Source: Paenibacillus sp. 32352 (GTDB lineage Bacteria; Bacillota; Bacilli; Paenibacillales; NBRC-103111). Taken from it: a DNA stretch of 64,000 nucleotides. Of this stretch, positions 11,579-20,347 are shown one piece after another (within the stretch, counting starts at the first letter, position 1; each line of letters begins with the position of its first letter). The position numbers were made by a program, and so were the translations under genes. The stretch is from contig NZ_MZNT01000009.1 of the NCBI RefSeq assembly GCF_002042965.1, positions 186,001-250,000 of the forward strand. The letters run 5' to 3'. A model generated the notes under the pieces. It was not told the DNA's origin. It saw nothing but the letters and a program-made list of their open reading frames with translations, and made no database searches.

Positions 11579-11750
11579 GCGTTGCAAACCAGTGTTCTTA
11601 GTACAAATAGTATACTATCATGAAGCCGTGCCGTCTGACAAGCCATTCAGGAAAATTTCTACAGCTTCATCATTCCCTTTTGCGGCCTGTATCGGATCAT
11701 TAGAAGATAAATAGGGCTCGCAGCCTTTTTTTCATAACAGAGGATTTTAC

Positions 11751-11779
11751 TTGTAATAAGAACTTATGTTTGGTAAAAT
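11751..11779 (+). promoter_or_regulatory. Sigma-A promoter with LexA-like (SOS) box
   Basis: TTGTAA (11751-11756) and TAAAAT (11774-11779) are 17 bases apart. The spacer holds GAACTTATGTTTG (11760-11772), a good match to the Bacillus LexA core GAAC-N4-GTTY. A bound LexA would block this promoter. The next gene is the GyrI-like protein, 60 bases downstream. Confidence 0.6.
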
Positions 11780-11839
11780 GGGGATAACTTACAAATAATA
11801 GGGATTTTAAGCAATCTTTCATGTGGGAGCGATTGACCG

Positions 11840-12328
11840 ATGGAACCTGTTTTGGTTAAGAAAGAACGATTGGTGATCGTTGGTTTCCAGCAGCGTGTGC
11901 TTCCCTATGATAACGCGATTCCGCAGTTGTACGGTCAATGGGCGGAGCGGGCTAACGAGGTTGATCAGGTGATCCCTGGACGAACCTTCGGTGTGGAACT
12001 GGTACCATCAGGTTCAACAAGGGAAGACGGTTTTGAGTTCGTAGCGGGAGCTGAAGTCATGACGGAGAGCTTGGCTATACCTGAGGGAATGACTACATTT
12101 GTTGCGGAAGCGGGAAGCTATGCCGTTTTTACATACAGAGGAACATTAAGCTTTATTCGGACCTTTATCGACCGCATATATAGGGATTGGTTGTCCCCCA
12201 AGTGGAGCGTTCGGGCAGGGTATCATATGGAAGTCTATGATGAGAGGTTCCTGGGACCTTTCAACGAAGAATCGATAGTGGAAATCTGGGTCCCTGTCAC
12301 CATAAACAATGCGGCCTCTATAGCCTGA
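11840..12328 (+). CDS. GyrI-like / AraC effector-binding domain protein
   Basis: 162 residues. The whole protein looks like one GyrI-like small-molecule binding fold: the opening KKERLVIVGFQQRVL, the central AGAEVMTESLAIPEGMTTFVAEAGSYAVFTYRG, and the closing HMEVYDERF...EIWVPV. Related domains bind small cationic or hydrophobic ligands, and the E. coli member SbmC/GyrI is SOS-induced and protects gyrase. It is intracellular, with no signal peptide. GGGAG lies 9 bases before the ATG. The upstream promoter carries a LexA-like box, which fits an SOS-linked role, but the ligand is unknown. An ATPase gene follows at 44 bases and may be co-transcribed. Confidence 0.8.
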   Translation: MEPVLVKKERLVIVGFQQRVLPYDNAIPQLYGQWAERANEVDQVIPGRTFGVELVPSGSTREDGFEFVAGAEVMTESLAIPEGMTTFVAEAGSYAVFTYRGTLSFIRTFIDRIYRDWLSPKWSVRAGYHMEVYDERFLGPFNEESIVEIWVPVTINNAASIA

Positions 12329-12371
12329 CCTATATGGCATTACCAGAATTGCAGCGGAGATGATGCGGCGA

Positions 12372-13142
12372 ATGAAACCAATAACCCGAGAACCTTATTT
12401 GAGACGGATAGAGTTAATAAGGGAAAGTGTTCCTTCCTTTGATCATTATCCATTTCATCTAGGCTCTATTCAACGATTGCATACATTATCTTTTCATCCC
12501 AAAGTGACCTACATTATCGGCGAGAACGGAATGGGCAAATCAACATTAATGGAATCCATTGCCGTTGCCTGGGGCTTCAATCCGGAGGGCGGCACGAAAA
12601 ATTTTACATTTTCAACGCAAGCCACCCATTCGAATTTGCATGAGCATATTCGGTTGGTCAGCGGAGGGCGCAAGCCGCGGGACGGATTCTTTTTCCGTGC
12701 CGAGAGCTATTATAATCTGGCTACTCATATCGAGGAGCTGGATAACGAATTCTCTTTCGGGCCGCCGATCAAAAACTCCTATGGAGGAAAGTCTCTGCAT
12801 GAGCAGTCCCACGGAGAATCCTTCTTCGCCGCATTCCTGCATCGATTTGGAGGACAAGGCTTGTACATTCTGGACGAGCCGGAAGCAGCCCTGTCCCCGT
12901 TCCGGCAGATGGCGATGCTGTCGCGTATTCATGAGCTGGTCGGGCAGAGCTCCCAGTTCATTATCTCCACGCATTCTCCAATATTAATGGCGTACCCTGA
13001 CTCCATTATTTATTATTTGACGCCGGAGGGAATTGAGGAGCGGCGGTTGGAAGAGACCGATCACTTTATTATCATGAAGCAGTTTCTCAATAACAAGGAC
13101 CGGATGATCGATGAGCTTTTTAATGGCTACGACGAGGAGTAA
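12372..13142 (+). CDS. AAA/ABC-type ATPase of the SMC-like family (AAA_21)
   Basis: 256 residues from the chosen ATG. Walker A is GENGMGKST; a signature-like segment (SHGESFFAAF) is followed by Walker B in YILDEPEAALSP and a switch histidine in ISTHSPILMAYP. This is the minimal soluble ATPase layout seen in RecF/SMC-like and overcoming-lysogenization-type ATPases. No membrane or DNA-binding domain is visible, and the function is unknown. It follows the GyrI-like gene by 44 bases and could be part of the same SOS-type transcript. The start is uncertain: ATGs at 12360 and 12363 are in frame but lie too close to the GGAG. Confidence 0.82.
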   Translation: MKPITREPYLRRIELIRESVPSFDHYPFHLGSIQRLHTLSFHPKVTYIIGENGMGKSTLMESIAVAWGFNPEGGTKNFTFSTQATHSNLHEHIRLVSGGRKPRDGFFFRAESYYNLATHIEELDNEFSFGPPIKNSYGGKSLHEQSHGESFFAAFLHRFGGQGLYILDEPEAALSPFRQMAMLSRIHELVGQSSQFIISTHSPILMAYPDSIIYYLTPEGIEERRLEETDHFIIMKQFLNNKDRMIDELFNGYDEE

Positions 13143-13195
13143 ACCGGCTGATTCAGCCCGAAGTAGACCATTGGTTTTCTTCTGATGTCCGGCCT

Positions 13196-13507
13196 TTAAT
13201 CATATTTCTCGTCGTCGATTCTGCTCCTATTCTCCATAATCTGCTCGGCCTCCGTTTCGAAGTTCAAGTAAAGCGGAGCAGGCAGGCGATCCGTGATGTC
13301 CTGGATAAAGGGCATCTCCAACAATTCATCCAAAGTTTGCGGACGAGGGTTTAGTGCATAGACCCATTCGCGCAGCGCGTCGATGAAACGATAGAAGGCT
13401 GCTTCAAATGCATTCGCCATCTCTTCCGCCTCTTCCTGATCCGATCGGGACATGGCATTCCAATGGCTTAAAGCGGTGTCCAACTCCTTAGTTACTATAT
13501 CCTTCAT
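13196..13507 (-). CDS. Hypothetical protein, acidic helical
   Basis: 103 residues from the ATG at 13507, which is preceded by AGGGGGT at 6 bases; the longer frame from 13576 has no binding site. The sequence is mostly helical and acidic (SRSDQEEAEEMANAFEAAFYRFIDALREW, later LDELLEMPFIQDITDRLP). There is no signal peptide or membrane segment, and I do not recognise a family. It stands alone on the minus strand, convergent with the ATPase gene. Confidence 0.6.
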   Translation of the reverse strand: MKDIVTKELDTALSHWNAMSRSDQEEAEEMANAFEAAFYRFIDALREWVYALNPRPQTLDELLEMPFIQDITDRLPAPLYLNFETEAEQIMENRSRIDDEKYD

Positions 13508-13609
13508 TCTGATACCCCCTAATCCATTCATAATACATCTTCTATTATACTTGCAATGAGCTTCAGAATCTCCCACTATGCAGATTTATAAAATACGGAA
13601 CGAGGTGCT

Positions 13610-14191
13610 ATGTTGCTTATTAAGGATAGCCGAGTCTTGATCCGTTTGATGAAGGATGCCGATGAAGATTATGCAAGTCTTTTGAGATGGCTTAACGACG
13701 AGCAAGTGCTTCGTTTCATTGAGGGGCCCAGTGCCCGGTACACACTAGAACGGATTAAGGATAAGTATGGCCCGCGGGCAAAGGGCGAGCACTATGTAAC
13801 CCCATGTATGATCGAGATGGAATCGACATCAATTGGATATATTCAGTTTTACCCTCTGCAGCAGGAAGAAATCAAGGCTTATGGTGCTCAGGAGGATAGT
13901 CGGATCTTCGGGATAGATCTGTTTATCGGAGAAAGCATGTATTAGAATAAAGGGATTGGGACAGCAGCTCTGCGATTGGTTACTTCCTATTTGTTCGATG
14001 TAAAGGGAGCAGACGAGATCTATATCGCCCCTCAAACCTGGAATACCAGGGCCATTAGAAGCTATGAGAAATGCGGCTTTGAAAAAGTGAAGGTGCTCTA
14101 CGGACGCGAATGGTTCGACGGGGAGCGGAAAGATAATCAGATTATGCGCCTCTCACCGAATCGAAGACGGATTGAAGGAGGGGAGCCTTGA
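13610..14191 (+). pseudogene. AAC(6')-like GNAT acetyltransferase, interrupted by one amber codon
   Basis: Read as one frame this gives 193 residues with a single TAG at 13943-13945. It resembles aminoglycoside 6'-N-acetyltransferases of the AAC(6')-Ie type: IRLMKDADEDYASLLRWLNDEQVLRFIEG at the front, FGIDLFIGES before the stop, NKGIGTAAL after it, and APQTWNTRAIRSYEKCGF near the end. The family has Trp at the stop position (GEPxYWxKGIGT), so TGG to TAG is the simplest explanation. The acetyl-CoA loop lies after the stop, so the 111-residue product would be inactive. The rest of the frame is intact, which points to a recent mutation, suppression or a sequencing error. Confidence 0.85.
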
Positions 14192-14346
14192 ATCCTAAGG
14201 AGATTCCGAACGCTAGGGCCATGCTGGAAGCCGGCCGGTTGCAATTTACATAGCTTGCGGTTCCAGCCAGACGAAACCTATAATGAAGCTAACCATTCCA
14301 GCGATATGCTTGGAGATAAACTAACAAACGAATGAAGGTACATCTT

Positions 14347-14772
14347 ATGACTACAATCAGAGAAATGAAGCTGCGGGATTATGAGCAGATGATCGAATTA
14401 TGGGAGCGGATCGACGGGCTGGCTTTAAGCGAGGCGGATTCGAAGGATAGTATTGCGGCTTATTTGCACCGGAACCAGGGGCTTAGCTACATATGTGTCG
14501 ATAAGGAGACGGTAGTGGGGACGATATTGTGCGGGCATGACGGAAGGCGGGGCTTTATTTATCACGTTGCGGTAAATCCGGAGTATCGCCAGCAAAGAAT
14601 CGGCCATCGCTTGGTAGAAACAAGCTTAACCAAGCTGAGGGAGCAAGGGATCGATAAATGTCATATTTTCGTTATCGAGGATAATGAGATCGGCAATCGC
14701 TTTTGGAAGGCGGCAGGCTGGGAAAAGAGAAGCGGATTTTTCGTCTATTCGAAAAACACCGGGGAGCAGTAA
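14347..14772 (+). CDS. GNAT family N-acetyltransferase
   Basis: 141 residues. It is a single GNAT domain: MTTIREMKLRDYEQMIELWERIDG, then VGTILCGHDGRRGFIYHVAVNPEYRQQRIGHRLVE, where the acetyl-CoA loop is QQRIGHRL, and FWKAAGWEK near the end. This pattern is close to the YpeA/RimI-like group; the substrate is unknown. AAGGT lies 7 bases before the chosen ATG, which is better placed than an ATG at 14332. It sits in a run of small acetyltransferase, VOC and HAD genes on the same strand; the HAD gene begins 37 bases later. Confidence 0.85.
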   Translation: MTTIREMKLRDYEQMIELWERIDGLALSEADSKDSIAAYLHRNQGLSYICVDKETVVGTILCGHDGRRGFIYHVAVNPEYRQQRIGHRLVETSLTKLREQGIDKCHIFVIEDNEIGNRFWKAAGWEKRSGFFVYSKNTGEQ

Positions 14773-14809
14773 ACCCTCATCGCTATATTGTCTTAGGAGG
14801 TGAGTGCGG

Positions 14810-15490
14810 TTGATCTTTTTTGATTTGGACGGAACCTTATTGGATTTCAAAGCTGCGGAATTCATGGGAGTTCAAGGCTTCCATCGGCAATTCGGAGAGA
14901 GGCTCAAGCTTCAAGACGTGCCTTGTGAGTCATTTTATGTGGAATGGTGCCGCGTAGCGGTAAAGCATTATTCGCGTTATTTAAAGGGAGAGCTGACCTT
15001 TGGGCAGCAGCAGGCGGAAAGAATGAAGGAGCTTGTAAAAGGGGAAATCAGCGATAAGGAAGCGTCATCTTTCTTCGATACCTATATTCATCATTTTGAA
15101 CAGCACTGGAAGCCTTATGACGATGTGCTCCCCTGCCTCCAAAAGCTCTCTGGATACAAATTGGGTGTCATTACGAACGGGGATTCCCGTCAACAAAGGA
15201 TGAAGCTGGAGCGAATGGGGTTGAAGGATTATTTTGATGTTGTGGTCGCCTCGGGAGACATCGGGGTATCGAAGCCGGATGCGGCAATATTCACATACGC
15301 TTGTCAGTTTGCAGGGGAAGATGTTATGAAGGCGACCTATGTAGGCGATGATGTTCGTACGGATATTGTTCCTTGCGAGAAGCTCGGGATTTACGGCATA
15401 TGGCTTAATAGAAAAAATGAATCTCCGGTTGTGCCGGTACAGCGGGAGATCCGTTCCTTGGACGCATTGTTCGACTATTTACCTTGCTAA
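14810..15490 (+). CDS. HAD-superfamily phosphatase (YjjG-like)
   Basis: 226 residues from a TTG start with AGGAGG 9 bases upstream; a GTG at 14804 is too close. Motif I is FFDLDGTLLDF, motif II is GVITNGDS, motif III is the Lys of GVSKPDAAIF and motif IV is YVGDDVRTD. The helical cap between motifs I and II puts it in the group with nucleotide and sugar-phosphate phosphatases such as YjjG. The substrate cannot be read from sequence. It is cytoplasmic, and is followed after 20 bases by a VOC protein, so the two are probably translated from one message. Confidence 0.87.
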   Translation: MIFFDLDGTLLDFKAAEFMGVQGFHRQFGERLKLQDVPCESFYVEWCRVAVKHYSRYLKGELTFGQQQAERMKELVKGEISDKEASSFFDTYIHHFEQHWKPYDDVLPCLQKLSGYKLGVITNGDSRQQRMKLERMGLKDYFDVVVASGDIGVSKPDAAIFTYACQFAGEDVMKATYVGDDVRTDIVPCEKLGIYGIWLNRKNESPVVPVQREIRSLDALFDYLPC

Positions 15491-15510
15491 GGGGATAAGG
15501 AGGGACAAAT

Positions 15511-15879
15511 ATGAAAGCATTTCAGCTTCGTCCGTTTATTCCTTCCGGAAAGGATTATGCACTGGCCCAACGATTTTTCGAAGCACTGAGCTTTGAGAAG
15601 GTATATTCGGATAATGGCTTGAGCATTTTTCGAAAGGAAGGTCAGGACTTCTACCTGCAAAATATCCACAATCAAGAGCTGCAGGATAATTTCATGGTTG
15701 AATTGCTCGTCGATGATCTTGACGGCTGGTGGAGGCATATACAGGAAGCGGAGCTTGCCGAAAGATTCCCTATTAAGGTTAAGGAACCGACCTTATATCC
15801 ATGGGGGAAGCGGGAGATCCATCTAATCGACCCGGCCGGTGTTTGCTGGCATCTTGCCGAAATGACTGTACCGTCCTGA
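15511..15879 (+). CDS. VOC (glyoxalase/bleomycin resistance fold) protein
   Basis: 122 residues, one VOC domain made of two beta-alpha-beta-beta-beta modules: FQLRPFIPSGKDYALAQRFFEALSF at the front, VELLVDDLDGWWRHIQEAELAERF in the middle, and WGKREIHLIDPAGVCWHLAE at the end. This is the bleomycin-resistance-like form that often binds drugs or other small molecules without catalysis. AAGGAGG precedes the ATG by 7 bases. It follows the HAD gene closely, in a cluster of likely protective enzymes. Confidence 0.82.
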   Translation: MKAFQLRPFIPSGKDYALAQRFFEALSFEKVYSDNGLSIFRKEGQDFYLQNIHNQELQDNFMVELLVDDLDGWWRHIQEAELAERFPIKVKEPTLYPWGKREIHLIDPAGVCWHLAEMTVPS

Positions 15880-16044
15880 TAAGTGAGAACGGGTGAAGAT
15901 TTAAATCGTTATTTCCTAGGTAATAAATTCCATTTCGTTTAGCCGAAAAAAAGTTTGGGCTCATGTCAGATTAGCACCTTGTAATGGCATCCTATTGTGA
16001 TCAGGCATATTGCCCTGAACCAATAAAATATCAGGAGGCTTATG

Positions 16045-16731
16045 ATGAGCGTACAGATGAAGACAGAGGACCCATCTCAAAGAACAGCATTTGAATGGAA
16101 GGGGCTCGCGTGTGTCTATATTCCAACCAGGGATGTAGTTAAAGCTGCTGATTGGTACGATAGGATGCTGGGAATGAAATCCAGTATTCTTGAACCCGGA
16201 AGCCATGCAATGCTATCGATGCCCGGAATGGGCTTATTCCTGGTGCATACCGATCTGGAATCGACAGTCAACTTTTATAAGCAAGAAGGCGGGGAACCGG
16301 AAGCGGCATGGTGCTTTAGCGTCAAGAACATCGAAGGGTTATATGAGCACTTGAAAGCGCATGGCGTACAGGTTACGAAATTGCGGGACCGTGACGATTG
16401 CGGGATCAACTTTCAGTTCTACGATCCGGATGGCAACTATTTTGATGTTAATGATGATCACCGGATTTTTGTTCCTTTGGATAGAGTGAAGAAGGAAGAG
16501 GATCTGTTTGTTCTGCTCAAGCGCAAGGTCGGTTCTAAGGAAGCAATGGCCGATTGGGATGCTGTATCGGATGCGCTTGGCCATAACAAACGTCTGCCTT
16601 GCCGAGTCGTGCTTCACGGTTGGGATGAATTCCGCGTCAACTGGCCGGAGCAAGCAATGGAACTGATGCAAAGGCTTGAGAAGCATAATGAAGCCCATCC
16701 GGACAAACGTGCGGAAATTATAACTCGTTAA
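16045..16731 (+). CDS. VOC protein with a C-terminal extension
   Basis: 228 residues. Residues about 18-140 are a VOC domain: GLACVYIPTRDVVKAADWYDRMLGM, AMLSMPGMGLFLVH, and CGINFQFYDPDGNYFDVND. A further 75 residues (KEEDLFVLLKRKVGSKEAMADWDAVSDALG, then RVVLHGWDEFRVNWPEQAMELMQRL) do not look like a second VOC module and I cannot place them. AGGAGG lies 6 bases before this ATG, while the ATG at 16042 is only 3 bases away. A clear terminator follows the stop. The function is unknown beyond small-molecule binding or resistance. Confidence 0.78.
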   Translation: MSVQMKTEDPSQRTAFEWKGLACVYIPTRDVVKAADWYDRMLGMKSSILEPGSHAMLSMPGMGLFLVHTDLESTVNFYKQEGGEPEAAWCFSVKNIEGLYEHLKAHGVQVTKLRDRDDCGINFQFYDPDGNYFDVNDDHRIFVPLDRVKKEEDLFVLLKRKVGSKEAMADWDAVSDALGHNKRLPCRVVLHGWDEFRVNWPEQAMELMQRLEKHNEAHPDKRAEIITR

Positions 16732-16750
16732 TTTAACAATTTGCAAAGAG

Positions 16751-16776
16751 AACGGTTGCTTCGGCAGCCGTTTTTT
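16751..16776 (+). terminator. Rho-independent terminator
   Basis: AACGGTTGC and GCAGCCGTT (16751-16759 and 16764-16772) pair around a TTCG tetraloop and are followed by T residues, just after the VOC gene. Confidence 0.85.
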
Positions 16777-17027
16777 GAACATGCTAGAGTTTATAAGATT
16801 TCGGGTAGAACAGAGGGATTCGACCGACCACCCCGTAGTATGCAACGCGTGACTGGGATTCATACCTATAGATTTTTATCTCAGAAGGGAGAGGTTGTCC
16901 TGCTCTAAACTTTCCAATAACGGTGGAATGTTTGTATATAGATGATTTTTATCATCCACTTTCCAGAAAAAAATTGTATTTTTGTATGGTAAAGGGTTTG
17001 GAAATGCAACGAAAAGGGGGGATCTCG

Positions 17028-17453
17028 GTGGAATTGTACCTATCACAAGAAATCGACAGCGAAGGCAAAGCCTGGGTAAGAAATAAGCTGATCGAGTTTA
17101 ACTGGCGTCATTTTCCTGCTGAGCTAAGGAACCGATATCAAGAGGTAAACCTGTTTCTGAAAGATGGCGAGGATCATATTTTGGGAGGACTAGTAGGGGA
17201 AGTATGCTGGAACTGGCTGGAGGTCCACTATGTGTTTGTAGAGGAAGCATACCGTAGATCGGGTTATGGTAAACAGCTGCTCGACCAAGCTGAACGCATG
17301 GCCCAAGAGAAGCAGTGCGATTTCATCAAGCTGGATACATTAAGCTTTCAGGCGTTGGGATTTTATCAAAAGCTCGGTTTTGATATTTACGGAACGATTC
17401 CTAACGCGGGAGGACACACTCATTATTATTTAAAAAAAGACCTAACGTGTTAG
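17028..17453 (+). CDS. GNAT family N-acetyltransferase
   Basis: 141 residues from a GTG preceded by AAGGGGGGA; the longer frame from 16923 has no binding site and no family-like sequence. The GNAT features are GGLVGEVCWNWLEVHYVFVEEAYRRSGYGKQLLDQAER with acetyl-CoA loop RRSGYGKQ, then DTLSFQALGFYQKLGFDIYG, the typical C-terminal motif. It resembles uncharacterised acetyltransferases annotated as acting on small amines. The next gene, a double-domain acetyltransferase, begins 86 bases later. Confidence 0.85.
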   Translation: MELYLSQEIDSEGKAWVRNKLIEFNWRHFPAELRNRYQEVNLFLKDGEDHILGGLVGEVCWNWLEVHYVFVEEAYRRSGYGKQLLDQAERMAQEKQCDFIKLDTLSFQALGFYQKLGFDIYGTIPNAGGHTHYYLKKDLTC

Positions 17454-17539
17454 ACGCGGATTACGCTGGGGGAGTCTTGAATTATATGAATTTTATGGAC
17501 AAAGCTGACGGAGAAATACCAAATATGGAGGTAAGTGAT

Positions 17540-18460
17540 ATGAAGACGCCGAGAGAAAAAATATCTTTTCGGTTACATACGCCGTCCGATACCCATGCTA
17601 TCGTATCCTTGATTAGCCGCGAACCGTATCATTTCATGTACGGAGTAACAGCAGAAGAGTTTGAGCGTGATCTGGATGAACCGGGCGAACGCATTCGCGA
17701 GCATACTTTTGTCGTTGAGGCTGGTGCAGACATGGCTGCGTATTTTTCCTTGTGTTTCGTCAAAAGGAACTCTCATACGGCGGTTTATTGCTACGGAACG
17801 GTTGACCCTGATTGGCGCAGACAGGGTATTGGCACTGCTATATTTGACTTTATTTTCTCGAAACTTGAAAAGATTGCATTAGAAGAGTCGACTCCGATTC
17901 ATTTCATTCATCGCGCCATAACACGTATTCCTGGTGAAACTGCACTGGGCATTCGGTTCCGCATGCAGGAGCAGCAAAGCTTGGAGGTTCTTCGTTGGAA
18001 GGCCGTTGAGGATTTGAGGCACAGAGCTCCGTCAAAGGAATGGCTGTTCCGTGCCCCGACCCTTGCAGATGCCCAAGCCTGGGCTGAAATTTATAACGAT
18101 GCGTTTGGAGGTAATAAAAGTACGGCAAGCGTTGTCCATGAGTTCGAGGGGACAGGATTTTCACCGGAACTGTATCTGTTGTGTACTACTCTGTCAGGAG
18201 AGCCCTTGGGCTTCGTCTCAGCTACTCTCAGAGGGACCCAAGGGCGAATACCTACCATTGCGGTACGGCACGAGCATCAAAAGCGGGGTATCGGTAAGGC
18301 GATGCTATCCCTAATCCTGCAAAGATTAACGGTCCAAGGGGCGGAGGATGTTCGATTGTCTGTTGATACTGCTAACGCAGCGGCCAGGTCGCTGTACAGC
18401 ATGTTTGGTTTTCAGCAGGATTACAGAAGAATCCATTACGCGACAAAGTTCTTGCCATAG
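17540..18460 (+). CDS. Tandem GNAT acetyltransferase (two domains)
   Basis: 306 residues from an ATG with GGAGG 8 bases upstream. The first GNAT domain covers residues about 10-150, with the acetyl-CoA loop DPDWRRQGIGTAIF. The second covers about 165-305, with VRHEHQKRGIGKAMLS and SVDTANAAARSLYSMFGF. Two fused GNAT units are the layout of mycothiol-synthase-like and related enzymes; in Bacillota the substrate is usually unknown. Both loops look intact, so both halves might be active. It lies on the same strand as the preceding acetyltransferase. Confidence 0.83.
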   Translation: MKTPREKISFRLHTPSDTHAIVSLISREPYHFMYGVTAEEFERDLDEPGERIREHTFVVEAGADMAAYFSLCFVKRNSHTAVYCYGTVDPDWRRQGIGTAIFDFIFSKLEKIALEESTPIHFIHRAITRIPGETALGIRFRMQEQQSLEVLRWKAVEDLRHRAPSKEWLFRAPTLADAQAWAEIYNDAFGGNKSTASVVHEFEGTGFSPELYLLCTTLSGEPLGFVSATLRGTQGRIPTIAVRHEHQKRGIGKAMLSLILQRLTVQGAEDVRLSVDTANAAARSLYSMFGFQQDYRRIHYATKFLP

Positions 18461-18501
18461 TCTTAAGGAATGCATTTTAACGAATGAAAGGTGAAAATTT
18501 C

Positions 18502-18744
18502 ATGACCAAAAAGAGAAACGATAGCAAGGAAGTGCAGCGCGCTGTGCCGGAATCTGACCTTCCTGCGGGGTTGGCGAAGCCGGCTGTAAGAGCTCTTACA
18601 GGTGCCGGTTATGTACGTCTGGAACAGTTCGCCAAGCTGAAGGAATCCGAGGTTCTTCAACTTCACGGCATGGGTCCCAAAGCGATGGAGCTGCTTCGCC
18701 GCGCCTTGGCAGAGAAGGGGCTCAGCTTCGCTGACGGCTCCTGA
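18502..18744 (+). CDS. Small helix-hairpin-helix (RNA polymerase alpha C-terminal-like) protein
   Basis: 80 residues. A basic N-terminus (MTKKRNDSKEVQR) is followed by LPAGLAKPAVRALTGAGYVRLEQFAKLKESEVLQLHGMGPKAMELLRRALAEKG. That is a helix-hairpin-helix fold like the C-terminal domain of RNA polymerase alpha (motif LHGMGPKA), and suggests non-specific DNA or protein contact. The ATG at 18502 follows AAAGGTG; the ATG at 18484 lacks a binding site. Such short proteins are common in Bacillus and Paenibacillus and their role is not known. Confidence 0.75.
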   Translation: MTKKRNDSKEVQRAVPESDLPAGLAKPAVRALTGAGYVRLEQFAKLKESEVLQLHGMGPKAMELLRRALAEKGLSFADGS

Positions 18745-18826
18745 AGATTTAGGTTATTTTAACTTCATGTTAATCTGCGTATGGATAATTAAGGTATATC
18801 GACTACCTGGATGGAAGTGATTTACC

Positions 18827-20311
18827 TTGACGATCGGTATGAGATTAACCCTGCTTTATTCGGGCATTTTGACCTGCGTTTTATTATTGTTTAGTGCTGC
18901 TCTCTATATTTTTTTGGAGGCTTCCATATACAATGATTTGAAAAAATCGTTGAAGGCTCAGACAGCACAAATTCATCAACATATTGCTTACCAGCTGGAA
19001 ATTTCCCCGCGAGGCTCGAATTTGGTCATCGGGCTTGATGATCTGGATACCGTCAGCTCGGGAATGTACATTCAGATTACCAACTTCCTTAGCGGCACCA
19101 AGAGCAAGACAGTCAATTTGAGCCATGCTGAGCTTCCCTATTCTTCACAGGCTTTGACGAGAAATCAAGAAGAGGAGTATTCCGTCGTTCCGATCCATAA
19201 TACGTCCTTTTTAATCTATAGCGAGCCATTAGTTTGGAATGGAAGCACCGTCGGAGTGCTGCAGGCCGCTTATAATGTCGGCGTAATGGAAAGGTTCCTC
19301 GCGAATTTGCGTTGGATTCTTGGCCTCTTAGCCATCATTGTAGTGACCCTCGCCGCTTATATAGGCTGGCTCTTTTCACGCAAGGCGCTTAAGCCGATCT
19401 TTTCGTTAGCGGCTGCGGCTAGGAAAATCCGGCATAGTGACGACTTCGGGACGCGAATCCAATATCAGGGGCCAATAGATGAAATAGGTCTTTTAAGCGA
19501 AACCATGAATCAGATGCTTGAACGCATTCAGACCATATATGCCAAGCTGGATCAATCGTCGATGATGCAGCGCAGATTTGTAGCCGACGCGTCGCATGAG
19601 CTGAGAACCCCGTTGACGTCCATTCAAGGAAATGCCGAATTTTTGAAAAACGTATGGGGAGCCTCGAACCGCGAGCGGCCTCAATCTCCAGAGGAAATTG
19701 AAATCTCTTTGGAAGCACTGCAGGATATTACGGATGCCTCCGAGAGGATGGGGAGACTCGTCAACGATCTGCTCTCTCTCGCCAGAGCTGATTCCGGTTT
19801 ACAAATGAGCAAGGACGTATGGGAGCTGCGGTCAATTATTGAAACCGTCCTAGGCAAAGTCGAGTCCATTCCGAAGCATGTCAATTGGGCTGTAGAGAAG
19901 GCAGAGCTCACGCAGGGGCTTCGTATCGTTGGAGATAGAGATTACCTACAGCGGATGCTGCTTCTTTTTATCGAAAACGCCTTTAAGTTCACGTCCCAAG
20001 GGGCTGTCAAGCTGAGTATCGAGAAGGAGGAGTACAGAATAGGATTCAGGATAGAGGATACAGGAATCGGCATGAGTGAGGAGGAGATTGCTCATATTTT
20101 CGACCGGTTTTACCGGGCGGACTCCTCCAGAGGAATGACGCCTGGCAGCGGATTAGGGTTATCGATCGCCAAATGGATTCTTGAAGAGCACGGCGGGACG
20201 GTTCACGTTAGAAGCACGAAGGGTGCGGGATCGGCTTTTTCGATTTGGCTTCCTATTTATGTTGGCAATGCTTGCGGTTCGGCCGCACTGACGGAAGGGG
20301 ATAGCGTATGA
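18827..20311 (+). CDS. Sensor histidine kinase, no adjacent response regulator
   Basis: 494 residues. TM1 is at residues 5-30, an extracellular domain spans about 30-160, TM2 about 163-185 (WILGLLAIIVVTLAAYIGWLF), then HAMP. The HisKA motif is DASHELRTPLTS (H257), and the ATPase domain has FIENAFKFT, EDTGIGMSEEE and GSGLGLSIAK. This CssS/ArlS-type kinase is normally encoded just after an OmpR-type regulator, but none is present on either side. The upstream 80 bases have TTAAC/TTAAT repeats like those before OmpR-type operons, so a regulator gene may have been lost. The start is a TTG with GGAAG upstream; an ATG at 18839 is the alternative. Confidence 0.88.
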   Translation: MTIGMRLTLLYSGILTCVLLLFSAALYIFLEASIYNDLKKSLKAQTAQIHQHIAYQLEISPRGSNLVIGLDDLDTVSSGMYIQITNFLSGTKSKTVNLSHAELPYSSQALTRNQEEEYSVVPIHNTSFLIYSEPLVWNGSTVGVLQAAYNVGVMERFLANLRWILGLLAIIVVTLAAYIGWLFSRKALKPIFSLAAAARKIRHSDDFGTRIQYQGPIDEIGLLSETMNQMLERIQTIYAKLDQSSMMQRRFVADASHELRTPLTSIQGNAEFLKNVWGASNRERPQSPEEIEISLEALQDITDASERMGRLVNDLLSLARADSGLQMSKDVWELRSIIETVLGKVESIPKHVNWAVEKAELTQGLRIVGDRDYLQRMLLLFIENAFKFTSQGAVKLSIEKEEYRIGFRIEDTGIGMSEEEIAHIFDRFYRADSSRGMTPGSGLGLSIAKWILEEHGGTVHVRSTKGAGSAFSIWLPIYVGNACGSAALTEGDSV

Positions 20312-20347
20312 ATGCCCAAATAAGGAGAAACGCTGCGCCATCTGCAT

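Noticed and set aside
11346-11646. Short frames across the tRNA-Asp region on both strands
   Set aside because: They overlap a clear tRNA cloverleaf and its terminator.
16800-16870. GGGATTCGACCGACC stretch resembling a tRNA T arm
   Set aside because: No acceptor, anticodon or D arm can be paired around it.
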